Source: Scandinavium sp036271055
GTDB lineage: Bacteria > Pseudomonadota > Gammaproteobacteria > Enterobacterales > Enterobacteriaceae
Assembly (NCBI RefSeq): GCF_036271055.1
Contig: NZ_DATBBJ010000024.1
Coordinates: 62,001 to 126,000, forward strand
Reading direction: 5' to 3'
DNA: 64,000 nucleotides
Shown here one piece after another: positions 51,308 to 60,987 of this stretch. The translations under genes were made by a program, and so were the position numbers. Within the stretch, counting starts at the first letter, position 1, and every line of letters begins with the position of its first letter. The notes beneath the pieces were generated by a model that searched no databases, was not told the DNA's origin, and saw only the letters and a list, made by a program, of their open reading frames with translations.

Positions 51308-52375
51308 TTAAGCCTGGGCTGCCAGGCTTACTGCTTTAGCGACCCGCTCGGTCGCATCTGGAATAGCGGCGGCTCGTGCGCGCTCAGCCATGTCCAGCAA
51401 TGTCTTTCTGTCCCAGCCTTCAAGGGTGCTGGCAACGGCATCCGCGGTAAATTGCGGTTGCTCAAAAATCTTCGCAGCGCCGGCTTTCTCCAACGGCAAC
51501 GCATTCCAGTACTGCTGTCGGTCTTTATGCTGGAACGGCACGAAAATCGCGGGCAAACCGGCGGCGGCGATTTCGCTCACCGTCAATGCGCCAGAACGAC
51601 AAACCACCACGTCGGCCCAGGCATAGGCGGCAGCCATATCGTCGATAAATTCGGTGACCTTGTGCTGCGGCTGACCGGCCTCAGCATAAGCCTGCTCCAC
51701 GGTCTGCTGCGCACCCTTGCCACTCTGGTGCCAGATAGTTACGCGTTCGCCCAGTTGCGCCGCAACCTGCGGCAACGTGAGGTTAAGAACGCGTGCGCCC
51801 TGAGAGCCACCGACAACCAACACGCGAATTTCGCCTTCACGCCCGCTGAGGCGCTGTTCCGGCAAAGGCAGCGCCAGCACATCGGTACGCACCGGGTTTC
51901 CCACAACTTCTGCTTTCGGGAAGGCGCCAGGAAATGCCTGCATGACGGTCGTCGCGATTTTTGCCAGCCATTTGTTGGTCAGCCCGGCAATTCCGTTCTG
52001 CTCATGCAGCACCACAGGAATACCCAGCGACCAGGCAGCCAGACCACCAGGGCCAGACACATAACCGCCCATGCCCAGCACCACATCTGGCTGAAAACGC
52101 TGCATAATTGCGCGTGCCTGACGCCAGGCGGTGAAGATACGTATCGGCGCAAATAGCATTGCCTTGAGGCCTTTTCCACGCAGACCTGAAATCTGAATGA
52201 AATCGATGTCGATGCCGTGCTTCGGTACTAAGTCTGCTTCCATTCGATCGGCGGTACCGAGCCAGCGAACCTGCCAGCCCTGTTCCATCAGATGGTGAGC
52301 CACAGCCAGCCCCGGGAATACATGCCCGCCGGTTCCACCTGCCATCACCATCAACCGCTTAGCCTGACCGCTCAT
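51308..52375 (-). CDS. murG: UDP-GlcNAc:lipid I transferase MurG
   Basis: 355 residues of the GT-B fold. GGTGGHVFPGLAVA at the N-terminus and VVGGSQGARVLN in the second lobe are the MurG glycine-rich loops; FVPFQHKDRQQYWNA is the donor-binding motif. It is a peripheral inner-membrane enzyme making lipid II. It is coupled to ftsW through a 4-base overlap. Confidence 0.97.
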   Translation of the reverse strand: MSGQAKRLMVMAGGTGGHVFPGLAVAHHLMEQGWQVRWLGTADRMEADLVPKHGIDIDFIQISGLRGKGLKAMLFAPIRIFTAWRQARAIMQRFQPDVVLGMGGYVSGPGGLAAWSLGIPVVLHEQNGIAGLTNKWLAKIATTVMQAFPGAFPKAEVVGNPVRTDVLALPLPEQRLSGREGEIRVLVVGGSQGARVLNLTLPQVAAQLGERVTIWHQSGKGAQQTVEQAYAEAGQPQHKVTEFIDDMAAAYAWADVVVCRSGALTVSEIAAAGLPAIFVPFQHKDRQQYWNALPLEKAGAAKIFEQPQFTADAVASTLEGWDRKTLLDMAERARAAAIPDATERVAKAVSLAAQA

Positions 52376-53616
52376 CGAACACCTCGAGTAAACGCCTGCG
52401 CTTTTTCCAGACGCGTTTCATAATCAATTCGTAACAAGAACATAATGGCCGTCGACATAATAAGCAGACTGGAACCACCATAACTGATAAGCGGCAGTGT
52501 CAGGCCTTTGGTCGGCAGCATACCCGCCGCCGCACCAACGTTAACCAGCGCCTGGAAACTGAACCACACACCAATCGAACAGGCCAGAAAACCGGAGAAA
52601 CGCTGGTCCAGCTCCAGTGCTTTTCGGCCAATAGACATGGCGCGGAAAGCGACGAAGAATACCATTAAAAGCGCCAGTACCACACCGATATACCCCAACT
52701 CCTCACCGATGATGGCGAAGATGAAGTCGGTGTGTGCCTCCGGTAAATACTCCAGTTTCTGCACCGAGTTACCGAGGCCCTGCCCCCACATTTCACCGCG
52801 ACCGAAGGCCATCAGGGACTGTGTCAACTGATAGCCGCTGCCGAATGGATCTTCCCACGGGTTCCAGAAAGAGGTCACACGGCGGATACGGTAAGGTTCT
52901 GCGAGGATCAGCAGAACCACCGCTGAGATCCCCATGCCGATAATGGCGATAAATTGCCACAGCTTCGCACCCGCGAGGAACAACATCGCCAGCGTGGTCA
53001 CGAACAGCACCACCACCGTACCGAGGTCAGGCTGCGCCAGTAAAAGAATCGCCAGCACAAAAATCACGCCCATCGGTTTTAGGAAGCCGCGCAGGTTATT
53101 TCGAACCTCGTCCCCTTTACGCACCAGATAGTTAGCGATATAGCAAAACAGCGACAGCTTGGTAAATTCAGCAGGCTGAATACGCAGCGGACCAAAAGCA
53201 ATCCAGCGTGATGCACCGTTAACCGAACTCCCCACAACCAGTACAATCAGCAGCATGGCGATTGCGGTAATCAACATCGCAGTGCTGTGCCGCTGCCAGA
53301 ATGCCATCGGCAAACGCAGCGTGACCAAACCCAGACAGAAAGCCAGCACGATGTACAAACCATCACGCTTGGCGAACAGAAACGGATCGTTTGCCAGACG
53401 CTGACCAACCGGCATTGATGCCGACGTCACCATGATAAAACCTACCGCTGCTAGGCCGAGTGTCAGCCATAACAGCATGCGATCGTACATGACCAGGCTG
53501 TCGGTATCTTTCTGCCGGGAGCCCATCACCCAGCCCTTTAACGCCGTAAACAGCCAGACAAAAACGCCAGATCCCGGCATGCGAGGCATTCTCAGGCTAG
53601 GGAGAGAGAAACGCAT
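52372..53616 (-). CDS. ftsW: Septal peptidoglycan polymerase FtsW (SEDS family)
   Basis: 414 residues with about ten membrane helices. The SEDS motifs AQPDLGTVVV, the extracellular WNPWEDPFGSGYQLTQSLMAFGRG stretch and EAHTDFIFAIIGEELG are intact. It polymerises septal glycan with FtsI. The product corresponds to the long form. It shares a base with the murD stop (TAATG). Confidence 0.97.
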   Translation of the reverse strand: MRFSLPSLRMPRMPGSGVFVWLFTALKGWVMGSRQKDTDSLVMYDRMLLWLTLGLAAVGFIMVTSASMPVGQRLANDPFLFAKRDGLYIVLAFCLGLVTLRLPMAFWQRHSTAMLITAIAMLLIVLVVGSSVNGASRWIAFGPLRIQPAEFTKLSLFCYIANYLVRKGDEVRNNLRGFLKPMGVIFVLAILLLAQPDLGTVVVLFVTTLAMLFLAGAKLWQFIAIIGMGISAVVLLILAEPYRIRRVTSFWNPWEDPFGSGYQLTQSLMAFGRGEMWGQGLGNSVQKLEYLPEAHTDFIFAIIGEELGYIGVVLALLMVFFVAFRAMSIGRKALELDQRFSGFLACSIGVWFSFQALVNVGAAAGMLPTKGLTLPLISYGGSSLLIMSTAIMFLLRIDYETRLEKAQAFTRGVR

Positions 53617-54932
53617 TAGCCAAGCTCCTTCGCCAGGCGGGTAAAGAGATCCCCGCGCTGTTCAAAATTCTTAAACTGATCGAGGCTGGCACAAGCCGGT
53701 GAAAGCAGCACCATATCGCCTTGTTGCAACTGCGGCGCAATCTGGCGCATCGCTTCTTCCATCGTTTCGGTGCGAACGGCCACATCAGGGCGAAGACTCG
53801 CCAGCGCATCGCCGTCACGGCCAAAGCACCACAGGCGAACGTTATCGCCTTTCAGCCAGGTTTTGAGCGGCGTGAAATCCGCAGATTTCCCGTCGCCACC
53901 CAGCAGTAAATGCAACGTGCCATCAACGTGTAAGCCATTCAGCGCCGCTTCGGTACTGCCGACGTTGGTCGCTTTCGAGTCGTTGATCCAACGCACGCCA
54001 TTATGTTCCAGCGCCAACTGGAAACGGTGCGCCAGACCGGTAAAGGTGGTCAGCGCTTTCAGACTGCTGGCCCGTGGTAACCCGGCTGCGTCAGCCAGAG
54101 CTAGCGCCGCCAGCGCATTGCTATAGTTGTGCTGGCCGGTGAGTTTCATTTCGCGCACGTTGAGGACTTTCTCGCCCTTCACGCGCAACCAGGTTTCACC
54201 TTGCTGGCGATTCAGGTGATAGTCACCCATGTTGACGCCAAAGCTGACGCAGCGCTCATCAGCGCCACGAACCGGCATGGTCAGCGCATCATCAGCGTTC
54301 ACCACACAGGTTTTTGCATTTTCATATACACGCAGTTTGGCGGCGCGATACTGCTGCAGACCAAACGGATAGCGATCCATATGATCTTCAGTCACGTTGA
54401 GGATCGTCGCCGCAACCGCTTCAAGGCTGGTGGTCGTTTCCAGTTGGAAACTGGAGAGTTCAAGTACATACAACTCGCGTGACACATCCAACAGCATCAG
54501 TGCTGGCAGGCCAATATTGCCGCCCACGCCCACGTTCACGCCTGCGGCTTTCGCCATTTCGCCAACCAGCGTCGTCACCGTGCTTTTGCCGTTCGAACCG
54601 GTAATCGCAATGATCGGTGCCTGCGCTTCACGGCAGAACAGTTCGATATCGCCGACAATTTCCACGCCTGCATCCGCAGCGGCGCTTAATGAAGGGTGAG
54701 CCAGCGCCATACCAGGACTGGCGACAATTAAATCTGCCGCTAACAGCCAGTCATCATTCAGACCACCGACAAAACGTTCCACTTCTTCCGGCAGCTTATC
54801 CAGCCCCGGAGGCGTTGCGCGGGTATCCATCACCCGAGGCGTCACACCCTGCGCGAGGAAAAAATCCACGCAGGAAAGCCCGGTCATTCCCAGACCGATG
54901 ATGACAACGTTTTTATCCTGGTAATCAGCCAT
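53616..54932 (-). CDS. murD: UDP-N-acetylmuramoyl-L-alanine--D-glutamate ligase
   Basis: 438 residues from the MADYQDK start. The UDP-binding IIGLGMTGLS at 11-20 and the P-loop GSNGKST at 112-118 are clear; KSADFTPL and LLSPACASLDQF are C-terminal features. Two ATGs run in tandem at the end of mraY (TAATGATG); the second matches the known N-terminus, the first would add one Met. Confidence 0.97.
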   Translation of the reverse strand: MADYQDKNVVIIGLGMTGLSCVDFFLAQGVTPRVMDTRATPPGLDKLPEEVERFVGGLNDDWLLAADLIVASPGMALAHPSLSAAADAGVEIVGDIELFCREAQAPIIAITGSNGKSTVTTLVGEMAKAAGVNVGVGGNIGLPALMLLDVSRELYVLELSSFQLETTTSLEAVAATILNVTEDHMDRYPFGLQQYRAAKLRVYENAKTCVVNADDALTMPVRGADERCVSFGVNMGDYHLNRQQGETWLRVKGEKVLNVREMKLTGQHNYSNALAALALADAAGLPRASSLKALTTFTGLAHRFQLALEHNGVRWINDSKATNVGSTEAALNGLHVDGTLHLLLGGDGKSADFTPLKTWLKGDNVRLWCFGRDGDALASLRPDVAVRTETMEEAMRQIAPQLQQGDMVLLSPACASLDQFKNFEQRGDLFTRLAKELG

Positions 54933-54934
54933 CA

Positions 54935-56017
54935 TTAACGTACCTTCAGCGTTGCCAGGCCAATCAGGACCAGCATCAGCGAGATAATCCAGAAGCGCAC
55001 GATCACGCGCGGTTCCGGCCAGCCTTTCAGTTCATAGTGGTGATGGATAGGTGCCATACGGAAGATGCGCTGACCGCGCAGCTTGAAGGAGCCGACCTGC
55101 AAAATCACCGACAGGGTTTCGACGACAAATACACCGCCCATGATCACCAACAAGAATTCCTGACGCAGTAACACGGCGATAATGCCGAGCGCGCCGCCGA
55201 GCGCCAGAGAACCGACATCGCCCATGAAGACCTGAGCCGGATAGGTGTTAAACCACAAGAAGCCTAAACCGGCCCCGACAATCGCCGTACAGACGATCAC
55301 CAGCTCACCCGCATGGCGTAAATAAGGAATGTGCAGGTAGTTGGCGAAGTTCATGTTACCGGTCGCCCACGCCACCAGCGAGAAGCCGCCCGCGACGAAC
55401 ACTGTTGGCATGATAGCCAGACCGTCCAGACCGTCCGTCAGGTTCACCGCGTTGCCGGTCCCGACAATCACAAAGTAGGCCAGCAGAATGTAGAAAATGC
55501 CGAGCTGCGGCATCACGTCCTTAAAGAACGGCACCACCAGCTCAGTCGCTGGCGTATCTTTGCCGGCCATATACAGGGCAAACGCCACGCCGAGCGCAAT
55601 CACCGACATCCAGAAATACTTCCAGCGGGCAATCAGGCCTTTGGTGTCTTTACGCACGACTTTGCGGTAATCATCGACAAAACCGATGATGCCGTAGCCC
55701 ACCAGTACCGTCAGCACGCACCAGACGTACGGGTTAGATGGGTAAGCCCACAGCAGAACCGACACCACAATCGCTGTCAGGATCATGATCCCGCCCATCG
55801 TTGGCGTGCCGCGCTTACTGAAATGCGACTCCGGACCGTCGTTACGCACGACCTGACCGAAGGATAATTTTTGCAAACGGGCAATCATACGCGGGCCCAT
55901 CCACAGGGAGATGAACAGCGCAGTCAGCAGGCTGACGATGGCGCGAAACGTCAGATAGGAAAAGACGTTAAAGCCGGAGTAATACTTGACCAAATGTTCG
56001 GCCAGCCAAACTAACAT
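54935..56017 (-). CDS. mraY: Phospho-MurNAc-pentapeptide transferase MraY
   Basis: 360 residues with ten membrane helices. The catalytic Asp pair is Asp115-Asp116 in FVDDYRK, with NLTDGLDGLA further on and the HHHYELKGWPE loop near the C-terminus. It makes lipid I. The AGGAG before the ATG at 56017 decides the start against one eight codons upstream; the gene overlaps murF by 7 bases. Confidence 0.97.
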   Translation of the reverse strand: MLVWLAEHLVKYYSGFNVFSYLTFRAIVSLLTALFISLWMGPRMIARLQKLSFGQVVRNDGPESHFSKRGTPTMGGIMILTAIVVSVLLWAYPSNPYVWCVLTVLVGYGIIGFVDDYRKVVRKDTKGLIARWKYFWMSVIALGVAFALYMAGKDTPATELVVPFFKDVMPQLGIFYILLAYFVIVGTGNAVNLTDGLDGLAIMPTVFVAGGFSLVAWATGNMNFANYLHIPYLRHAGELVIVCTAIVGAGLGFLWFNTYPAQVFMGDVGSLALGGALGIIAVLLRQEFLLVIMGGVFVVETLSVILQVGSFKLRGQRIFRMAPIHHHYELKGWPEPRVIVRFWIISLMLVLIGLATLKVR

Positions 56018-57369
56018 GTTCCGTTCTCCTGTAGTGCGCAAACCACCTCTTCCATGGCAGCGCTACGTGAACCTTTCACTAAAATAGTGATGATTTGATG
56101 CTCTGCGACGAGTGCTTTCAGGCGCTCAATCGCTGCGGGTTTGTCGGCGAAATGCTCGCCCACGCCGCTGGCGTCGCTAATTGTTTTGCTGAGCGTGCCT
56201 ACGCTTATCACGCAGTCGATCCCTGCCGCTTTTGCCGCTTCGCCTACCTGGTGATGACAGGCAACGGTTTCATCGCCCAGTTCTGCCATGTCGCCCACTA
56301 CAAACACGCGGTAGCCCGGCATTTCTGACAGCACTTGCGCCGCTGCGGTCATCGACCCGACGTTAGCGTTATAGGAGTCATCCAGCAGCAACTGATTTTC
56401 GGCAAGTTCAATCGGGAACAGACGCCCCGGAACGGCTTTTAATGTGGCGAGGCCCGCTTTCACTGCCTTCAAATCCGCACCCACTGCCATCGTTAGCGCC
56501 GTGGCTGCCAGCGCATTGGCGATGTTGTGACGACCCGGTAACGGCAGCAGAACGTCGATATCGCCTACAGGCGTCTGCACGGTGAATTCGGTGCCGTGGC
56601 TGGTGACGTGAATGTTATTGGCGGTGAAATCACTGTTCGCCGCATTCGGTGAGAAGCGCCACACTTTGCGATCGCCAATAACACTCTGCCAGTTCAGCCA
56701 GTCGTTATTGTCCGCATTCAGAATGGCGATGCCGTCCAGCGGCAGACCCGTGAAGATTTCGCCTTTCGCTTTCGCAACACCGGCCAGAGAACCAAAGCCT
56801 TCGAGATGTGCCGCCGCCAGATTGTTAACCAGCGCCGCTTCCGGACGCGTCAAATCTACAGTCCAGGCGATTTCACCCTGATGGTTCGCCCCCAGTTCAA
56901 TCACGGCATATTGATGTTCTTTGGTCAGACGCAGCAGCGTCATCGGCACACCGATGTCGTTGTTCAGATTGCCTGCGGTGTACAGCGTATTACCGCACTG
57001 GCTGAGAATGGACGCAGCCATCTCTTTCACCGAGGTTTTACCGGAAGAACCGGTTAACGCCACAACGCGCGTTGGCACCTGCTGACGAACCCATGCTGCC
57101 AGTTCGCCAAACGCCAGACGCGTGTCTTTCACGATGACCTGCGGCAAAGCGCAGTCGAGTTTACGACTCACCAACAGCGCGCCTGCGCCCGCTTCTTTCG
57201 CTTGTTCGGCAAAATCGTGTGCGTCGAATCGCTCGCCTTTCAGCGCCACAAACAGGCAGCCAGCTGTGATTTTGCGCGTGTCCGTGGTCACCGCATCAAT
57301 CGTGGTGTCCGGACCTTGCAGTTCGCCGTTCAGGATCCCGGCGATTTGGCTTAGCGTAATGCTGATCAT
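56011..57369 (-). CDS. murF: UDP-MurNAc-tripeptide--D-Ala-D-Ala ligase
   Basis: 452 residues. The P-loop TGSSGKTS is at 106-113. Further features are NLNNDIGVPMTLL, ELGANHQGEIAWTV and LLDDSYNANVGSM. It adds the dipeptide from DdlB, completing the pentapeptide. It overlaps murE by 4 bases. Confidence 0.97.
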   Translation of the reverse strand: MISITLSQIAGILNGELQGPDTTIDAVTTDTRKITAGCLFVALKGERFDAHDFAEQAKEAGAGALLVSRKLDCALPQVIVKDTRLAFGELAAWVRQQVPTRVVALTGSSGKTSVKEMAASILSQCGNTLYTAGNLNNDIGVPMTLLRLTKEHQYAVIELGANHQGEIAWTVDLTRPEAALVNNLAAAHLEGFGSLAGVAKAKGEIFTGLPLDGIAILNADNNDWLNWQSVIGDRKVWRFSPNAANSDFTANNIHVTSHGTEFTVQTPVGDIDVLLPLPGRHNIANALAATALTMAVGADLKAVKAGLATLKAVPGRLFPIELAENQLLLDDSYNANVGSMTAAAQVLSEMPGYRVFVVGDMAELGDETVACHHQVGEAAKAAGIDCVISVGTLSKTISDASGVGEHFADKPAAIERLKALVAEHQIITILVKGSRSAAMEEVVCALQENGTC

Positions 57370-58853
57370 GCGACGACTCCCAGCAAACGCGCCGCAGTCA
57401 CGCGGTCAGAATAGTCGAGGCGACGATTGCCCACGATCTGATAATCTTCATGGCCTTTACCGGCCAGCAGCACAACGTCGTTTTCTTTGGCCTGCATGAT
57501 GGCAGCGGTCACCGCTTCGGCACGGCCTTCCATCACTTTCGCATGGCCCGCATCGAGCATACCGGCAAGAATATCGTTGATAATGGCGCGTGGCTCTTCA
57601 GTGCGTGGGTTGTCGTCTGTCACCACGGCGATATCCGCAAACTCTTCGGCAATCGCGCCCATCAGCGGACGTTTGCCTTTATCGCGATCGCCGCCGCAAC
57701 CAAACACGCACCACAACTTGCCCGCGCAGTGCAGGCGAGCCGCTTCAAGCGCTTTCTCCAGCGCATCAGGCGTATGAGCGTAATCAACGACCACCGTCGG
57801 TTTACCCGGCGCGGTGAACACTTCCATACGACCACAAACTGGCTGTAAACGCGCAGCGGTTTTCAGCAAATCAGCCAGCGGATACTCCAGCGCCAACAGC
57901 GTCGCCAGCGCCAGCAGCAAATTGCTGACGTTGAAGGCGCCCATCAGGCGGCTTTCGATTTCACCGTGACCCCAGTTGGAGTCAAATTGAATGGTTGCGC
58001 CTGCGTCGTGATAACGCACCGCAGTGGCTTTCAGCCAACGTCCATGACAATTCGGATTGATATGATCTTCCATCGACACCGCGACGGCATCCGGCAATTT
58101 TGCCAGCCAACGGCGGCCCACTTCGTCATCGGCGTTGATAATCGCCTGACCAAAATGGTGCGTGGAATAGAGCATCCACTTCGCCGCTTCGTACTGTTCC
58201 ATGTCGCCGTGATAATCGAGATGATCGCGGCTGAGATTGGTAAACACGGATGCGACAAATTTGAGCGCAGAGACCCGATGCTGAACCAGACCGTGTGAAG
58301 AGACTTCCATTGCGCCAAAAGTGGCGCCCTGCTCTGCCAGACCAGACAGCACATGCTGCACGTCTACCGCAGAACCGGTGGTATTTTCCGTCGGGATGAC
58401 TTTATCCAGCAGGCCATTGCCCACGGTTCCCATCACCGCACTGGTTTCACCGAGCAACTGCGCCCACTGTGCCAGCAACTGCGTGGTCGTGGTTTTGCCG
58501 TTCGTCCCGGTGACGCCCACCAGACGTAACTGTTCAGAAGGCTGGTTATAGAAGCGCCCGGCCAGAGCCGACAAACGTTCGTTAAGCTGGCTGAGATAGA
58601 TGACCGGCACACCGTGCATTTCACGGATTTCACCATCGGTGGCCTCATCTTTTGCTTCAGCAATAATGGCTGCCACGCCTTGCGCTATCGCCTGCGGGAT
58701 ATATCGACGCCCGTCCGCCTGATGACCTAAAACAGCCACGAAGAGATCGCCCGACGCCGCTACACGGCTGTCGAGTGTCATCTCTCGCAGTGCCCGCTCC
58801 GGTGCGCCTGGCACCCACGGAGCAAGAAGGTCGCGCAAATTACGATCTGCCAC
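57366..58853 (-). CDS. murE: UDP-MurNAc-L-Ala-D-Glu--meso-diaminopimelate ligase (GTG start)
   Basis: 495 residues. The P-loop GTNGKTTTT is at 116-124. The DDNPRTEEP segment contains the DNPR motif that selects meso-diaminopimelate rather than lysine, as expected in a Gram-negative. The start is a GTG lying 14 bases inside the end of ftsI. Confidence 0.97.
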   Translation of the reverse strand: MADRNLRDLLAPWVPGAPERALREMTLDSRVAASGDLFVAVLGHQADGRRYIPQAIAQGVAAIIAEAKDEATDGEIREMHGVPVIYLSQLNERLSALAGRFYNQPSEQLRLVGVTGTNGKTTTTQLLAQWAQLLGETSAVMGTVGNGLLDKVIPTENTTGSAVDVQHVLSGLAEQGATFGAMEVSSHGLVQHRVSALKFVASVFTNLSRDHLDYHGDMEQYEAAKWMLYSTHHFGQAIINADDEVGRRWLAKLPDAVAVSMEDHINPNCHGRWLKATAVRYHDAGATIQFDSNWGHGEIESRLMGAFNVSNLLLALATLLALEYPLADLLKTAARLQPVCGRMEVFTAPGKPTVVVDYAHTPDALEKALEAARLHCAGKLWCVFGCGGDRDKGKRPLMGAIAEEFADIAVVTDDNPRTEEPRAIINDILAGMLDAGHAKVMEGRAEAVTAAIMQAKENDVVLLAGKGHEDYQIVGNRRLDYSDRVTAARLLGVVA

Positions 58854-60606
58854 CTGTTCCCTCGCCTTGATTAGTCACAAATTCATTTCTTTCGCCCGTC
58901 GCCAGCGCATCCGGCTCGATGTTCATGGTGCGAAGAACGCCGCCCATGATGGCACCAAACACTGGCGCGGAAACGGCACCGCCGTAGTACTTACCTGCTT
59001 GCGGATCGTTAATCACCACCACTAACGCAAAACGTGGGTTACTGGCTGGCGCAACGCCCGCAGTGTAAGCAATGTATTTGTTGATGTATTTGCCGTCGGG
59101 TCCCACTTTTTTCGCCGTACCGGTTTTGATGGCGATGCGATAGCCTTTAATCGCTGCCTTCACGCCGCCGCCGCCAGGCAGCGCCACGCTTTCCATCATA
59201 TGCACAACGGTACGAACAATAGGTTCCGGGAAGATACGTTCACCGGGAACCGGGGGATCAACTTTGGTTATCGACAGTGGGCGATAGAGCCCATAGCTGC
59301 CAATTGTCGCGTAGACTCGCGCTAACTGTAACGGCGTTACCATTAGCCCGTAGCCGAAAGAGAAGGTGGCCCTCTCTATGTCAGACCACCGTTGTTTTTG
59401 AGGATATAAGCCACTGCGTTCTCCGACCAACCCCAAATTGGTCGCCTTTCCCAATCCAAAACGTGAGTAAGTATCTACTAACGCTGAGGACGGCATCGCT
59501 AACGCCAGCTTGGAGACACCGACGTTACTCGACTTCTGTAGTACCCCGGTCAGGGTCAATTCACTGTAACGCCCCACGTCTTTGATTTCGTGGCCGTTAA
59601 TTCGATACGGCACGGTATTTAACACCGTGCTTTCGTTGACGATACCGCGCTGCAAAGCGGTCATCACCACCATGGGTTTTACAGTTGAACCCGGTTCGAA
59701 CACATCGGTGATGGCGCGGTTACGCATGACGTCTTTCGCCGTACCGGTAAAATTGTTCGGGTTGTATGACGGGCTGTTCGCCATCGCCAGCACTTCACCG
59801 GTATTCACATCGACCAGTACCGCACTGCCGGACTCCGCTTTGTTAAACGCCACGGCGTTGTTCAGTTCGCGGTAAACCAGAGCCTGTAAACGTTCGTCGA
59901 TGCTTAACGCCAGATTATGCGCCGCCTGGCTGTCCGTGGACGAGATATCTTCAATGACGCGGCCATAGCGGTCTTTGCGCACGATACGCTCACCAGATTG
60001 ACCGGTTAGCCATTTATCGAAGCTCTTTTCGACGCCTTCAATGCCCTGGCTGTCAACGTTGGTGAAGCCGATAAGGTGAGAAGTCACTTCGCCCGAAGGA
60101 TAGTAACGGCGGGACTCTTCGCGCAGATGAATCCCCGGTAGCTTCAGCTTTTTGATGTAATCTGCCAAATCAGGGTTCACCTGACGTGCCAGATAAATAA
60201 AGCGCATACGCGGGTTGGTATTAATGCGTGACGCCAGCTGATCGAGCGGCATATTCAGCGCATCGGCCAGCGCCTTCCAGCGGTTATCGATGCTGACACC
60301 GCCCGCATCGTGCAATTCTTTCGGATCAGCCCAAATAGCTTTCACCGGCACACTCACCGCCAGTGGGCGACCAGAACGGTCGGTTATCATGCCGCGAGAA
60401 GTGGTCACTTCCTGCACGCGTAGGGAACGCATATCGCCCTGGCGCACCAGCATATCCGGGTTGATTATCTGCAACCAGGCCACGCGGCCCAACAAGAAAG
60501 CCATCGCCAGCAAAATACAGCCGCACAGCAACGCAAAACGCCAACCGATAAAGTTGGCCTGTGGTTCTTGACGTTTTTGTTTAAGCGTCTTTGCCGCTGC
60601 TTTCAT
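58840..60606 (-). CDS. ftsI: Septal transpeptidase FtsI (PBP3)
   Basis: 588 residues. It has a cytoplasmic head, one membrane helix at about 22-45, a PBP dimerisation domain and the transpeptidase domain with Ser307 in STVK, SSN (KSSNVGVS) and KTG (AIKTGTAKK). It crosslinks septal peptidoglycan and is the target of aztreonam and piperacillin. No inserted residues are seen around YRIN in the region linked to PBP3 insertion resistance (IVNESTVLNTVPYRINGHE). It lies 15 bases after ftsL. Confidence 0.97.
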   Translation of the reverse strand: MKAAAKTLKQKRQEPQANFIGWRFALLCGCILLAMAFLLGRVAWLQIINPDMLVRQGDMRSLRVQEVTTSRGMITDRSGRPLAVSVPVKAIWADPKELHDAGGVSIDNRWKALADALNMPLDQLASRINTNPRMRFIYLARQVNPDLADYIKKLKLPGIHLREESRRYYPSGEVTSHLIGFTNVDSQGIEGVEKSFDKWLTGQSGERIVRKDRYGRVIEDISSTDSQAAHNLALSIDERLQALVYRELNNAVAFNKAESGSAVLVDVNTGEVLAMANSPSYNPNNFTGTAKDVMRNRAITDVFEPGSTVKPMVVMTALQRGIVNESTVLNTVPYRINGHEIKDVGRYSELTLTGVLQKSSNVGVSKLALAMPSSALVDTYSRFGLGKATNLGLVGERSGLYPQKQRWSDIERATFSFGYGLMVTPLQLARVYATIGSYGLYRPLSITKVDPPVPGERIFPEPIVRTVVHMMESVALPGGGGVKAAIKGYRIAIKTGTAKKVGPDGKYINKYIAYTAGVAPASNPRFALVVVINDPQAGKYYGGAVSAPVFGAIMGGVLRTMNIEPDALATGERNEFVTNQGEGTGGRS

Positions 60607-60621
60607 GCGTCGCGATAATCC

Positions 60622-60987
60622 TTATTTTTGTACAACGATGTTTTCCTGGGAAGGATCGACATGCTGCATTTGCAGCTTCTCCGTCGCGATCCGCTCAACA
60701 CGGCTGTGATCGCCGAGTGCATTCTCTTCAAGGATCAGGTTTCGCCACTCGATATCCAGAGCGTCGCGTTCCAGAACCAGTTGTTCACGTTGTGCTGTGA
60801 GCAAACGGGTGTGGTGCGCTGTCGTCACCACGGTTATCGCCGACAAAATAATGCAAATGAACAGGCAGAGTGGCAGCTTCCCAAACCGCAAAAGATCGTC
60901 GCCGATCACGCCAGGCAAAGCATGGCGCTCGTTGCTTCCTAACGACCCTTTCACTTTGCTTAGGGCTTCTGACACTCTGCTGATCAT
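60622..60987 (-). CDS. ftsL: Cell division protein FtsL
   Basis: 121 residues, nearly identical to E. coli. It has a short basic head, one membrane segment at about 38-57 and a periplasmic leucine-zipper-like coiled coil (LLTAQREQLVLERDALDIEWRNLILEENAL). It forms the FtsQLB activator of FtsWI. Its ATG overlaps the rsmH stop by 4 bases. Confidence 0.97.
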   Translation of the reverse strand: MISRVSEALSKVKGSLGSNERHALPGVIGDDLLRFGKLPLCLFICIILSAITVVTTAHHTRLLTAQREQLVLERDALDIEWRNLILEENALGDHSRVERIATEKLQMQHVDPSQENIVVQK